Positions 54,950-64,000 of a stretch of DNA of 64,000 nt are shown piece by piece. The position numbers and the translations under genes were made by a program. Location of the stretch: positions 7,316,001 through 7,380,000 of the forward strand of contig CM074759.1 in assembly GCA_037355855.1 (NCBI GenBank), in the 5' to 3' direction. The first letter of the stretch is position 1; the number at the start of each line of letters is the position of its first letter. The stretch comes from Pseudo-nitzschia pungens. Its lineage: Eukaryota; Bacillariophyta; Bacillariophyceae; Bacillariales; Bacillariaceae. A model generated the notes under the pieces. It was not told the DNA's origin and searched no databases. It saw only the letters and a list, made by a program, of their open reading frames with translations.

Positions 54950-56790
54950 ATGCCAGGTGATAACACCAGTTGAGTTCAGAAGCAACCACAGAAACGCCAC
55001 TGGAATGTTGAAAAGCCACAGCAGAAACGCAACCAACTGGGTGCAGGAGCAACAACAGACACGCCGCTTGGAGGTAGAAGTGCCAGGTGATGACAAAGGC
55101 CTGGGCGGAAGAAGCACCAGTGGAGGGCGAGGCAACAGCAGAAAACATCAAGTGAAGTGCAGGGGCAGCAGCAGAAACGCCAAGCTTGGATGGAGGAGTG
55201 TCAGGGGGTGACAATGGCCAGGGCAGGAGAAGCACCGGTTGAGGGCAAACAACAACAGAAAACCTCTATTAGAGTGCAGGATCACCAATGGAAACGCCGC
55301 GCTTGAATGGAGAAGTGCCAGGTTATGACAAAGGCCAGGGCAGGAGAAGCACCGGTTGAGGGCAAAGCAACAGCTGAAAATCAACCTGTTGGGTGCTGGG
55401 GCAACAGCAGACACGCCTCTTGGATGGAAAAGTGCCAGGTGATGACAAAGGCAGGGGCAGAAGAAGCACCGGTTGAGTGCAAAGCAACAGCTGAAAAGCA
55501 ACCTGTTGGGTGCTGGGGCAACAGCAGACACGCCGCTTGGATGGAAAGGTGCCAGGTGATGACAAAGGCCGGGGCAGGAGAAGCACCGGTTGAGAGCAAA
55601 GGCCGGGGCAGGAGAAGCACCGGTTGAGGGCAAACTACTGCAGAACACCTCCAATGGAGTGCAGGGGCACCAACTGAAATGCCGCGCTTGAATGGAGAAG
55701 TGCCAGGTGCTGACAATGGCCGGGGCAGTAGAAGCACCGGTTGAGGGCAAAACAACAACTGAAAAGCAACCTGGTGGGTGCTGGGGCAACAGCAGACACG
55801 CCGCTTGGATGGAAAAGTGCCAGGTGATGACAAGGCCGGGGCAGGAGAAGCACCGGTTGAGAGCAAAGGCCGGGGCAGGAGAAGCACCGGTTGAGGGCAA
55901 ACTACTGCAGAACACCTCCAATGGAGTGCAGGGGCACCAACTGAAACGCCGCGCTTGAGTGGAGAAGTGCCAGGTGATGACAATGGCCGGGGCAGGAGAA
56001 GCACCGGTTGAGGGCAAACAACAGCCGAAAAGCAAGCTGTTGGGTGCTGGGGCAACAGCAGACACGCCGCTTGGATGGAAAGGTGCCAGGTGATGACAAA
56101 GGTCGGGGCAGGAGAAGCACCGGTTGAGAGCAAAGGCCGGGGCAGGAGAAGCACCGGTTGGGGACAAACAACAGCAGAAAACCTCTAGGGGAGTGCAGGG
56201 GCACCAACTGAAACGCCGCGCTTGAATGGAGAAGTGCCAGGGTCTGACAATGGCCGGGGTAGAAGAAGCACCGGTTGTGGGCAAACAACAGCCGAAAAGC
56301 AAGCTATTGGGTGCTGGAGCAACAGCAGACACGCCTCTTGAATGGAGAAGTGCCAGGTGCTGACAATGGCCGGGGCAGTAGAAGCACCGGTTGAGGGCAA
56401 AGCAACAGCTGAAAAGCAAGCTGTTGGGTGCTGGAGCAACAGCAGACACGCCTCTTGGATGTAAAAGTGCCAGGTGATGACAAAGGCCGGGGCAGGAGAA
56501 GCACCGGTTGAGGGCAAACAACAGCTGAAAAGCAACCTGTTAGGTGCTGGGGCAACAGCAGACACTCCTCTTGGATGTAAAAGTGCCAGGTGATGACAAA
56601 GGCCGGGGCAGGAGAAGCACCGGTTGTGGGCAAAGGCCGGGGGAGGAGAGGCACCGGTTGAGGGCAAAGCAAGCTGAAAAGCAACCTGGTGGGTGCTGGG
56701 GCAACAGCAGACACGCCGCTTGAATGGAAAAGTGCCAGGTGATGACAAAGGCCGGGGCAGGAGAGGCACCGGTTGCGGGCAAATGCCAGT
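54950..56790 (-). repeat. 5' UTR minisatellite array of LINE-2
   Basis: About 1.8 kb of tandem units of the LINE-1 type, with at least 15 occurrences of GAAGCACCGGTTGAGGGC on the plus strand. Long units (about 120 bp) alternate with short ones (36 bp). The array is nearly twice as long as in LINE-1, and LINE-3 has only one degenerate unit. Overlapping minus-strand frames are open for 250-460 codons, which argues against coding. Confidence 0.88.
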
Positions 56791-56814
56791 GGATAGGTTG
56801 ATAGGTTGTATACT

Positions 56815-56985
56815 GGGAAACAGGGTACAGCAGCAACAACAGGTCCAACGTTGGTCTGGACAAGGAAAAACTCCAGGGGAACCAAAAGAAAGGACTGGAG
56901 CACTACCAGAAGAGTCACGTTCGAAACCCACAGAGGTGCTCTGGAGTTACAGAATTTAGAAACTCCAGTAGACCACTGCAAATCG
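56815..56985 (+). other. gypsy linker fragment within LINE-2 5' UTR
   Basis: The plus strand still reads as a gypsy-like peptide: KQGTAATTGPTLVWTRKNSR and, after a diverged stretch, ETHRGALELQN. Compare gypsy B TAAATNGPLLSLARNWSTGT and DYTKGGALEQNY. It is antisense to the LINE transcript. Confidence 0.7.
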
Positions 56986-56999
56986 TGTAGAAACAAACT

Positions 57000-58277
57000 G
57001 GCGTGATACAAAGACCTTGATACAAAGACCTTGAGCGAGGCAATTAGGGACCAGGGAAGCTGCTTGCTTGAAAACAGGGGCTTTAGTAGGAACACTTAGG
57101 GACCGGAGGATATCAATGGCAGGGCACATTTAAAAGGCTCAGGAGGGAACTTGAAGTTCAAACTCGCAAGTACTTATAAGTGGAAACAGTATCCAGGGGC
57201 AATTGGACTTGAAAACAAGGACCTTGAACGCGACACTTAGGGACCAGGGAAGCAGTGGAAACAGTATCCGGGGGCAATTGGCTTGAAAACAGGTACCTTG
57301 AGCGAGACACTTAGGGACCAGGGAAGCTGCTTGCTTGAAAACAAGGGCTTTAGTAGAAACACCTAGGGACCAGAGGGAGGCTTGTATCTTGAAAACAGTG
57401 TCGAACTTGAAGTTCAAGTTGGGGTGCTTAATAGCGAAAACACTTAGGGATCAGGGAACTCGCGAACACTTAGGGACCAGGGAAATTGTAGTCTTGAAAA
57501 CAAGGGGCGGTAGTAGCTGTAGTCTTGGAAACAAGAGTGCAATAAGTAGGAGGTACTTAGGGATCGGTTGGTCTTGGCTTGAAAACAGGTGTAGTAAGGG
57601 GAGCCTTAAGAGAAAACACTTAGGGACTAGGGGGCTTGGCTAGGAAACAGGGGTACTCTTAAGTGATAAACACTTAAGGAGCAGTGGGCAATTGGCTTGA
57701 AAATAAAGGGGGTAACTGGAAGATATGCTCGCGAACTTGCAAATACTTATGGGTCAGCGCGTAGGAACCTTCTAGAAGGGGAGTGTATATGTGTTCGGTC
57801 TTGAAGAATGTAGAACGTTAATTGGGTCTGATCTTGAAGAATGTAGAACGTTAAGTGGATATCACTTAAGGGGCTTGAAAGACTGTATAGCGTTAAATAA
57901 TGAGGTAGCTTGAAAACAGATCGAAAAACAAACCGAGCCCGGAGACAAAGCGAAAGAAAACAGAATCAGCTGTAGAAATTAGTACTGCAATTGCTGTAGA
58001 AAATTATGTGTCCGTTTGCTTGTTGCCGAAGCTGCCGAATCGATCGATCGACCGACCGACAGGAAACAAGCAACCACAGCAACCAAAGGAAGCAAGGAGC
58101 AGCCAAACAAACAGCAGAATCAGATAGAGGAGGTCTCTGTTAATAGGTGTAGAGCTTGGTGTTGTTGTAGGAGCTTTAGAAGTGAGTGAGATATCAAAGG
58201 GGGATTGTGTGTAGAAATCTACGTGTTTTAAGTACTGGAACATCGGAACGTCGGACAAAATCGCGCGTCGCAAAATT
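57000..58277 (-). repeat. LINE-2 distal 5' UTR with irregular repeats
   Basis: About ten copies of ACACTTAGGGACCAGGGA, each followed within 20-40 bases by CTTGAAAACAGG-type words, spacing 50-80 bp (57030-57680). After that comes unique sequence to the 5' end at 58277. The first bases of the LINE on the minus strand are CAATTTTGCGACGCGCGATT, matching the start of LINE-3. No gene is seen. Confidence 0.75.
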
Positions 58278-58577
58278 GTATGAATAATTGTGTGTTATTT
58301 CACTTTATGAGATGGGATTGAAATTAGAGAGAGGAAATAATGAGCGATGCGGTCATCGCGACCTTCTCATATAATAACCATCCCTGTATATAACATATAT
58401 TCCGTATGTAACCTTAATCGTATAATCGCTCTCTTCTGCATGCCTGTTCGCACATACCGGATATCCATACATGGATACCTTATATATGTATATGAATCCC
58501 ATGTGGGATTCGGTTAATTATTAATTCGTAACACTGCTAGCCTACGCTAGCATGTTACATAGTGCCTCATGATTGAA
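58278..58577 (-). repeat. LTR of gypsy E, right part, and internal edge
   Basis: 58278-58299 is the right copy of the LINE-2 target duplication. 58300-58559 completes the LTR, ending CATGTTACA. 58560-58577 (TAGTGCCTCATGATTGA) matches the internal bases that follow the 3' LTR of gypsy B, so E extends to the right and was cut by LINE-3. This 300-bp block separates the two head-to-head LINEs. Confidence 0.82.
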
Positions 58578-60415
58578 CAATTTTCGCATCGCGCATTTTG
58601 TCCGACGTTCCGATGTTCCAGTACTTAAAACACGTAGACTTCTACACAACTTTCCCCTTTGATATCTCACTCACTTCTAAAGCTCCTACAACAAAACCAA
58701 GCACTACACCTATTAACAGAGACCTCCCCTATCTGATTCTGCTGTTTGTTTGGCTGCTCCTTGCTTCCTTTGGTTGCTTTGGTTCCTTGTTTCCTGTCGG
58801 TCGGTCGATCGATTCGGCAGCAACACAAGCAAACAAGGACACATAATTTTCTACAGCAAGCCCAGTACTAATTCTACAGCAGCCCTGCTCCGGTTAGTCT
58901 CCACACTCAGTTTGTCTCCGAGCTCGGTTTGTTTTTCGATCTGTTTTCAAGCTACCTTATTATTTAACGCTATACAGTCTTTCAAGCCCCATAAGTGATA
59001 CCCACTTAACGTTCTACATTCTTCAAGGTTGAACCCACTTAACGTTCTACATTCTTCAAGATCGAACACATATACACCCCCCTTCGAGAAGGTTCCTACT
59101 CGCTGATCCCTAAGTCTTTACAAGTATCTCCAAGTACTATCAAGCTCCCGCGAGCATATCTTCCAGTTCCCCCTTTATTTTCAAGCCAATTGCCCACCGC
59201 TCCTTAAGTGTTTATCACTTAAGAGTACCCCTGTTTCCTAGCCAAGCCCCCTAGTCCCTAAGTGTTTTTGCTTAAGGCTCCCCCTACTACACCTGTTTTC
59301 AAGCCAAGACCAACCGATCCCTAAGTACCTCCTACTTATTGCACTCTTGTTTCCAAGACTACAGCTACTACAGCCCCTTGTTTTCAAGACTACAATTTCC
59401 CTGGTCCCTAAGTGTTCGCGAGTTCCCTGATCCCTAAGTGTTTTCGCTATTAAGCAACCCCAACTTGAACTTCAAGTTCGACACTGTTTTCAAGACACAA
59501 GCCTCCCTCTGGTCCCTAGGTGTTTCTACTAAAGCCCCTGTTTTCAAGCAAGCAGCTTCCCTGGTCCCTAAGTGTCTCGCTCAAGGTCCCTGTTTTCAAG
59601 CCAATTGCCCCTGGATACTGTTTCCATTTCCCCCCTCTACGTAAATTCTACAGGGCCAAAAGTGGTACTTCTATTCCATTTGCCCGCAACTCTGGACAGA
59701 ACTACCAGAATTTTCCCTGTAGAATTCTACAGCAGCTCTGTTCCGTGATATCCCCCTAACGTTCTACGTTCTTCAAGGTTAAGTCTTTTCAAGTTGAAGT
59801 TGTCGAACACATACAAGACTACAGTTTCCCTGGTCCCTGTTCCAAGCAGCTTCCCTGGTCCCTAAGTGTCTCGCTCAAGCTACCTATTTTCAAGCCAATT
59901 GCCCCTGGATACTGTTTCCACTTATAAGTACTTGCGAGTTTGAACTTCAAGTTCCCTCCTGAGCCTTTTAAGTGTGCCCTGCCATTGATATCCACCGGTC
60001 CCTAAGTATTCCTACTAAAGCCCCTGGTTTCTACGCAAGCAGCTGCCCTGTGGTCCCTACAAGTCTACAAGCCAATTTGCTGCAGTTTCTACACGATTTG
60101 CAGTGGTCTACTGGGATTCTAAATTCTGAAACTCCAGAGCACCTCTGTGGGTTTCAAACGTGACTCTTCTGGTAGTGCTCCAGTCTTTTCTTTTGGTTCC
60201 CCTGGAGCTTTTCCTTGTCCAGCCCAAAGTTGGACCTGTTGTTGCTGCTCTACCCTGTTACCCAGCCTACAATTTTGCACCTAAGCGGCGTTTCTGTTGT
60301 TGTTTCTGCATTCAACTGGTGGTTTTTTCTGCTGTTGACCTGCCCTCAACCGGTGCTTCTGACAGCCTACCAGCGCCCGAGCCAACACGCCTATTCAGAC
60401 GATCCTCGCCCCACC
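58578..60415 (+). promoter_or_regulatory. LINE-3 5' UTR
   Basis: Matches the LINE-2 5' UTR in opposite orientation: CCCTAAGTGTTTTCGCT and TTTTCAAGCCAATTGCCCC repeats at 59150-59950, then the antisense gypsy fragment at 60083-60262. Only one degenerate minisatellite unit (60270-60370) is present, against a dozen or more in LINE-1/2. It presumably carries the internal promoter, as 5' UTRs of LINEs do; no motif proves this. Confidence 0.65.
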
Positions 60416-63328
60416 ATGCCTCTCCCCCCGCCAGCTTCCAGGCGAAAAAGGTCTACCTTGGCTAACACTCCTTCAAACAAACGCGCCTTTACGGGGACCC
60501 CTTCCCGCCGACTACCTGCTGGTCCCGTTCTTCAGGCTACTCCCTCTCCCCCTCCCTCTCCCCGTACAGCTAGGGATTCACTCCCTTCTGATGATGATAT
60601 GTCCTTCACTTCTGCTGTGTCTACTGGTGCACTAGATGATGTTGATATGAGCACTGAGCAGTCAGGCACTGGGCATTCAGACACAGGGCATTCAGGCAGT
60701 GGGCAGTCCGACAGTGGGACGTCTGACAGTGGGAAGTCCAACAGTGGGAAGCCCAACAGTGGAAAGTCCAACAGTGCGACGTCTAGGGATGGCCAGCCAG
60801 GCTCTGAGCACTCAGACTCTAAGCACCCTCCTTCCAAGGTCTCTCCTTCCAAGTCTAGTCTGAAACAAGCTACTCTTGCATTTCTTTCTGACACACCGTC
60901 TGCAGAGCGACACGCCCTGCGCAAGAAAGCCCTGGCTGCTGCCAACAAAGCTCACTCAGATTCCTTCCTCTGGTGCTTCTACGGTAAGGGGCCTTTTACT
61001 GGTCGTGCTTCCATTCCCACCCCTATCCACACTCTTCGTAAAACTCCAGCAGGATCCCGGCTATGGACTGGGTGTCCTAGTCCCACTCACTTCTTCAGCA
61101 AGAAAGATGGGAATGACAAGAAATCCATCCATGATGTCTGTCAGTCTGCCATCCCTCCAGCATATGCTCAAGCTTTTCCTGACAACCCTGAGTGGAGAAC
61201 TGCTTCTGTGGAGTCCCTGGTTTCCCTTGCTTCTCTCTGCTTTCAAGCCTCTGCAGACTGGACCAAGCAACCTTCAGGCCATGCTCTGAAGAGATGTCTT
61301 ATTGGTTTGGCCCAGATGTCTCCTGAGTGTTTTGATGACCTGTATTGTGAAGGTAACCTTTTGCCCAGCACTGAAGGAAGAGTTTGGTTGGCAGCCAATC
61401 AGGTGCTTGGCTCCCACTGGCATTTCAAGAAGCGACCTCCTACACCTGCGCCAGCTGCAGTTGATGATGCTTCCACTTCCAAATCAGTATCCTTTCTTCC
61501 TGGTGGTGGTGATGCTACTGTCTTGTCCTCCTCTGCTGGGCATTTCCTCCAACGCCGAGGGGTATGCTCCAGTGATTCTAGAGCTCCAGTGGATGTCACT
61601 GCTGGCACCAAGTGTTCTCATAGTTCTTATGTCACTCTGTCCCTTCCAAGGTTGATGTCACAACGCCCTGGGGAACTATATGATGAGCTGCTCAAGTCTC
61701 TCAAGGAAGCTTTGGATCTTCTATGGACTGTTGACAAGCGCCTGGTGTTGTATGTTTTTCCCTCAAGAGCCAGGCTCAACCCCAAGGCCAAGCCTGTTAC
61801 CAAGTTTTGGACGACACTTCCTGACAGGAAGACCTTGGAATTGTATGTTGCTCAGCTCTGGCTTCGCAGTAGAACTGCTCCTCATCTACGCTTCTTTGTG
61901 GGCCACAGTGCTTCCCTGGAGAAACTCTTTTCAGCACAATTGCTCCAGAGGCTCAGAGACCGTGATATGGACCTGAAATATGACCACATACAGGCCCCAG
62001 TTATTGTCACATGTGGCTTTCTCCTTGGATCTTACATGCAGAGTTTTGATCTTGACCACTACAACGAATTGCTTCACACTCATCCCAGGTTTCAGGCGTG
62101 TCCTATTGCTGTTATCAGGAAGAATATCAGCCTTGACAACTCCAGAACTCCTGATCCCAATCCGGTTCTGGCTGCTCATGTTTTATGTGATGCAACAAAG
62201 CGCGCCCAAACTGTTAAGCTCCTCAAAGCCCAGTTCAACCGTTGCAAACCTTCAGACATTGCCTCTTTACCTGATGGTAAATTCTACAAGTTTATTGAGA
62301 CAGCTACCAATCCTTCTGACAGACCTCTTCCCCCCTCCAAGCTCAAGACTGTTCGCCAGGCTAGGCACCGCCAAGCTAAATTTATTGAGAGCCATGAAAC
62401 TGCTCCTGTTCTGGGGGTAGTTGATCTTGATCTTCCAGTTGACCTGGGCCAAGGGCTGGGTTTGAAGACACTGCGCAGTGTGCTTCTGGGTATCAGAACC
62501 CGTGACAATTGGTCATGGCCTCTTTTTCTTTCTGTCGATACCAGTTCATACCGAGGCGAGATCCTTGCTTTGTACAATATCACTACCAAGGCTGAAGCAA
62601 TGGCCATGTTGTCTTTCCTGCCTATTATACTGGAAGCTCATTATGGTTCTTGTGTTCGACAATGGTTCTCTTCTGAGTGCTTGACTGAAATGGAAGCCTA
62701 CCATTGGGATGCTGCTGCCAATTGTGTTGTGGAAACTGAACCTGCTGCAGATCCAATGCAGGATGACTCTCTTCCCTTTTTTGGTGATGGGGATGCAAGA
62801 GATTGGGAACTTGTTGATGATGACTTGTCAGTTGACCTTGCCCCAGACCTCACCTTTGATCTGGATCTGCACTTTAACCTCCAAGCCCGTGCTGACAGTG
62901 GTGGTGGAGGTTTTGATGATTCTCAATCCATGGATACTTTAGCAACCGGTACTTCCAATCTCACTGATGTCCAGGCTTCAGCGCCTGCAGTTGGTGTTCC
63001 TACTGGAGGTGATCCTTCCAATGTTGCCAAGGCTGATGCCTCTCCTGGTATTCCTCCTGAAGTTCCCCCTGCAGTTCCTGACCCTCCCCAGAATGCCATG
63101 GCCGGTGACCTCCCTGTGGCCTCTCCTGATTCCTCAACTGCAGTTCCTGCTGCCGGTGGTGGGGAAGACGCAGCCTCTGCACTGAGGCTTGGAGTTGCTG
63201 CAATTGCATTCTCCTCCAGCCATGATGCTAGCGTCAGTGATTTGAGCCATGCCAATGTTTCCACCAAATCAGCTCCGGCAACTCTTCCATCCCTGCGACA
63301 GACTGGGTTTCCTTCTGATCATGGTTAG
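60416..63328 (+). CDS. LINE-3 ORF1, intact
   Basis: 970-aa ORF1 protein. The start is the ATG in CCCCACCATGCC, giving MPLPPPASRRKRSTLANTPS. The N-terminal 250 residues are low complexity, including a run of DSG/NSG-containing units near residues 80-130, and share only the general character of LINE-1/2. SSLKQATLAFLSD is conserved. From about 61490 the sequence becomes almost identical to the other copies (RGVCSSDSRAPVDVTAGTK, RLVLYVFPSRARLNPKAKP, VIVTCGFLLGSYMQSFDLD). It includes the 40-residue block missing from LINE-1. The tail ends TGFPSDHG with a TAG overlapping the ORF2 ATG. Function unknown beyond a presumed RNA-binding role. Confidence 0.88.
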   Translation: MPLPPPASRRKRSTLANTPSNKRAFTGTPSRRLPAGPVLQATPSPPPSPRTARDSLPSDDDMSFTSAVSTGALDDVDMSTEQSGTGHSDTGHSGSGQSDSGTSDSGKSNSGKPNSGKSNSATSRDGQPGSEHSDSKHPPSKVSPSKSSLKQATLAFLSDTPSAERHALRKKALAAANKAHSDSFLWCFYGKGPFTGRASIPTPIHTLRKTPAGSRLWTGCPSPTHFFSKKDGNDKKSIHDVCQSAIPPAYAQAFPDNPEWRTASVESLVSLASLCFQASADWTKQPSGHALKRCLIGLAQMSPECFDDLYCEGNLLPSTEGRVWLAANQVLGSHWHFKKRPPTPAPAAVDDASTSKSVSFLPGGGDATVLSSSAGHFLQRRGVCSSDSRAPVDVTAGTKCSHSSYVTLSLPRLMSQRPGELYDELLKSLKEALDLLWTVDKRLVLYVFPSRARLNPKAKPVTKFWTTLPDRKTLELYVAQLWLRSRTAPHLRFFVGHSASLEKLFSAQLLQRLRDRDMDLKYDHIQAPVIVTCGFLLGSYMQSFDLDHYNELLHTHPRFQACPIAVIRKNISLDNSRTPDPNPVLAAHVLCDATKRAQTVKLLKAQFNRCKPSDIASLPDGKFYKFIETATNPSDRPLPPSKLKTVRQARHRQAKFIESHETAPVLGVVDLDLPVDLGQGLGLKTLRSVLLGIRTRDNWSWPLFLSVDTSSYRGEILALYNITTKAEAMAMLSFLPIILEAHYGSCVRQWFSSECLTEMEAYHWDAAANCVVETEPAADPMQDDSLPFFGDGDARDWELVDDDLSVDLAPDLTFDLDLHFNLQARADSGGGGFDDSQSMDTLATGTSNLTDVQASAPAVGVPTGGDPSNVAKADASPGIPPEVPPAVPDPPQNAMAGDLPVASPDSSTAVPAAGGGEDAASALRLGVAAIAFSSSHDASVSDLSHANVSTKSAPATLPSLRQTGFPSDHG

Positions 63329-64000
63329 CTCTTCTGGTATGAGGTTTGATGGGGTGCCTTCCAATCCAAATCCCATCAATGCTTCTACTGTTTCTCCCTT
63401 TTCCCCCTCCGCCTCTTCCCCTGTCTCTCATTTTGTCCAATTAACTCTTCATGGAGACTCTCTTGCTGCTAAGGATTCTGATAGTTTTGGTCATTCCTTT
63501 CCTCAAGCTCCATCCTCTAATTCCACCATTATCACCTTCCAAAACATTGGACCCCAACGTAGAGCTGCCTTTATGTCCAGGTCCAAGCACAACTCCCGAC
63601 AATTTGTCAAGAGCAACGCCAGTGTGGCGCTTTTTGCTGAACATTGTTTGAATGAATCCAAGCTCCTGCCCTGTGATCTTTTTAATAGGCGCATGAAGAA
63701 TGTCTGTCCCTCAAGTTTTTCCTATCTTGCCAACAACAAGCATGAAGCTTCTGACTGTTCATGGCTTCAGCCTGGTGGTACAGGGTTTTCCATTGATCAA
63801 CTGTTCAGTTCCCACAAGATTGCCCATGGGGCTGATCCTTCTGGTCTTGGGAGATGGTCCTTTGTCAAGTTTCAGGGCAGGGATGGTTACACTGTCACTA
63901 TGTTTTCTGCTTACTGCCCTGTTGAAAATGACAGGGACCTTGGTTCCGTCTGGAATCAACAGTACCGATACTTTCAAGCAGCTGAAAATCTTTTCAGTCC
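63321..64000 (+). CDS. LINE-3 ORF2, 5' part (endonuclease)
   Basis: Open from ATGGTTAGC (63321) to the window end, about 226 codons: MVSSSGMRFDGVPSNPNPIN, a Ser/Pro-rich stretch, then the APE endonuclease start. Blocks seen are IITFQNIGPQRRAAFMSRSK, VALFAEHCLNESKLLPCDLF (with the catalytic Glu region), GRWSFVKFQGRDGYTVTMFS and AYCPVENDRDLG. The later catalytic motifs, RT and RNase H are outside. The start overlaps the ORF1 stop by 8 nt, suggesting reinitiation by the terminating ribosome. Confidence 0.9.
   Translation, partial: MVSSSGMRFDGVPSNPNPINASTVSPFSPSASSPVSHFVQLTLHGDSLAAKDSDSFGHSFPQAPSSNSTIITFQNIGPQRRAAFMSRSKHNSRQFVKSNASVALFAEHCLNESKLLPCDLFNRRMKNVCPSSFSYLANNKHEASDCSWLQPGGTGFSIDQLFSSHKIAHGADPSGLGRWSFVKFQGRDGYTVTMFSAYCPVENDRDLGSVWNQQYRYFQAAENLFS

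Larger units (their letters stand above)
42935..58277 (-). mobile_element. LINE-2: full-length non-LTR retrotransposon
   Basis: 15.3 kb, of which 2.6 kb is the later insertion F, so the LINE itself is about 12.7 kb. It has a 22-bp exact target duplication, a complete 5' UTR with two kinds of tandem repeats, intact ORF1, ORF2 interrupted only by F, 3' hairpins and a short ATT tail. It inserted into gypsy LTR E. Its proteins are about 97 per cent like those of LINE-1. F apart, both ORFs read without stops, so this copy may have been active before F arrived. Confidence 0.93.
58578..64000 (+). mobile_element. LINE-3: non-LTR retrotransposon, continues past the window
   Basis: Plus-strand member of the same LINE family, starting CAATTTTCGCATCGCGCATT like LINE-2. 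It has a 5' UTR of about 1.8 kb, intact ORF1 and the first 680 bp of ORF2. The 5' part and the first third of ORF1 are clearly diverged from LINE-1/2, while the rest is close to them. It sits next to the internal edge of gypsy E. Its far end and target duplication are outside. Confidence 0.92.

Noticed and set aside
54950..56790. CRISPR-like appearance of regular repeats
   Set aside because: Units are contiguous and vary gradually, with no unique spacers or cas genes; the context is a LINE 5' UTR in a eukaryote.

Overview
The window looks like repeat-rich nuclear DNA of a diatom or close stramenopile relative. The main evidence is a fucoxanthin-chlorophyll a/c light-harvesting gene (Lhcf type, 35001-35779) whose start MKLAILSALIASAAAFAP carries the AFAP-type plastid-targeting signature. 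The copia, Ty3/gypsy and LINE elements around it also resemble diatom families. No bacterial operons, CRISPR arrays or tRNA/rRNA genes were seen. Only three loci look like host genes: the Lhcf gene, a HAD-superfamily hydrolase (37440-39211, minus) and a doubtful small spliced gene (36594-37015). The first two each need one frameshift to be read in full.

Layout. 1-13848: a degenerate copia element (copia-1, plus), interrupted by a truncated Ty3/gypsy copy (A, 300-3298, minus) and by a full-length Ty3/gypsy copy (B, 4421-10757, minus). B has 266-267 bp LTRs and a GGACA target duplication inside the copia integrase. 13849-15143: non-coding. 15144-21540: a second, frame-broken copia (copia-2). 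21541-32528: a large non-LTR retrotransposon (LINE-1, minus), 5' truncated. 32529-32714: the end of a copia gene. 32715-39790: the least transposon-dense stretch, with the host genes. 39790-40890: a GATCGATC-type minisatellite around a hAT transposase C-terminus. 40889-42882: gypsy D (minus). 42883-58559: an LTR (E) split by LINE-2 (42935-58277, minus), which itself contains a short non-autonomous gypsy (F, 47572-50187, plus). 58578-64000: LINE-3 (plus), running off the window and head-to-head with LINE-2.

The three LINE copies define one family. It has a tandem-repeat 5' UTR, a very long ORF1 (904-1054 aa here) and an ORF2 (about 1,950 aa) with APE endonuclease, reverse transcriptase, RNase H and a C-terminal CCHC motif. 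The two ORFs overlap by 8 nt, two hairpins lie near the 3' end, and the 3' tail is (ATT)n. Two points stand out. The LINE 5' UTR carries an antisense piece of the gypsy gag-pol linker. The gypsy elements have a conserved perfect palindrome where a tRNA primer site would be expected.

The nesting gives a relative history: gypsy B went into copia-1; LTR E into D; LINE-2 into E; F into LINE-2; and LINE-3 beside E. High similarity among LINE copies and near-identical F LTRs point to recent activity. All assignments come from reading motifs and comparing copies inside the window; no database search was possible.
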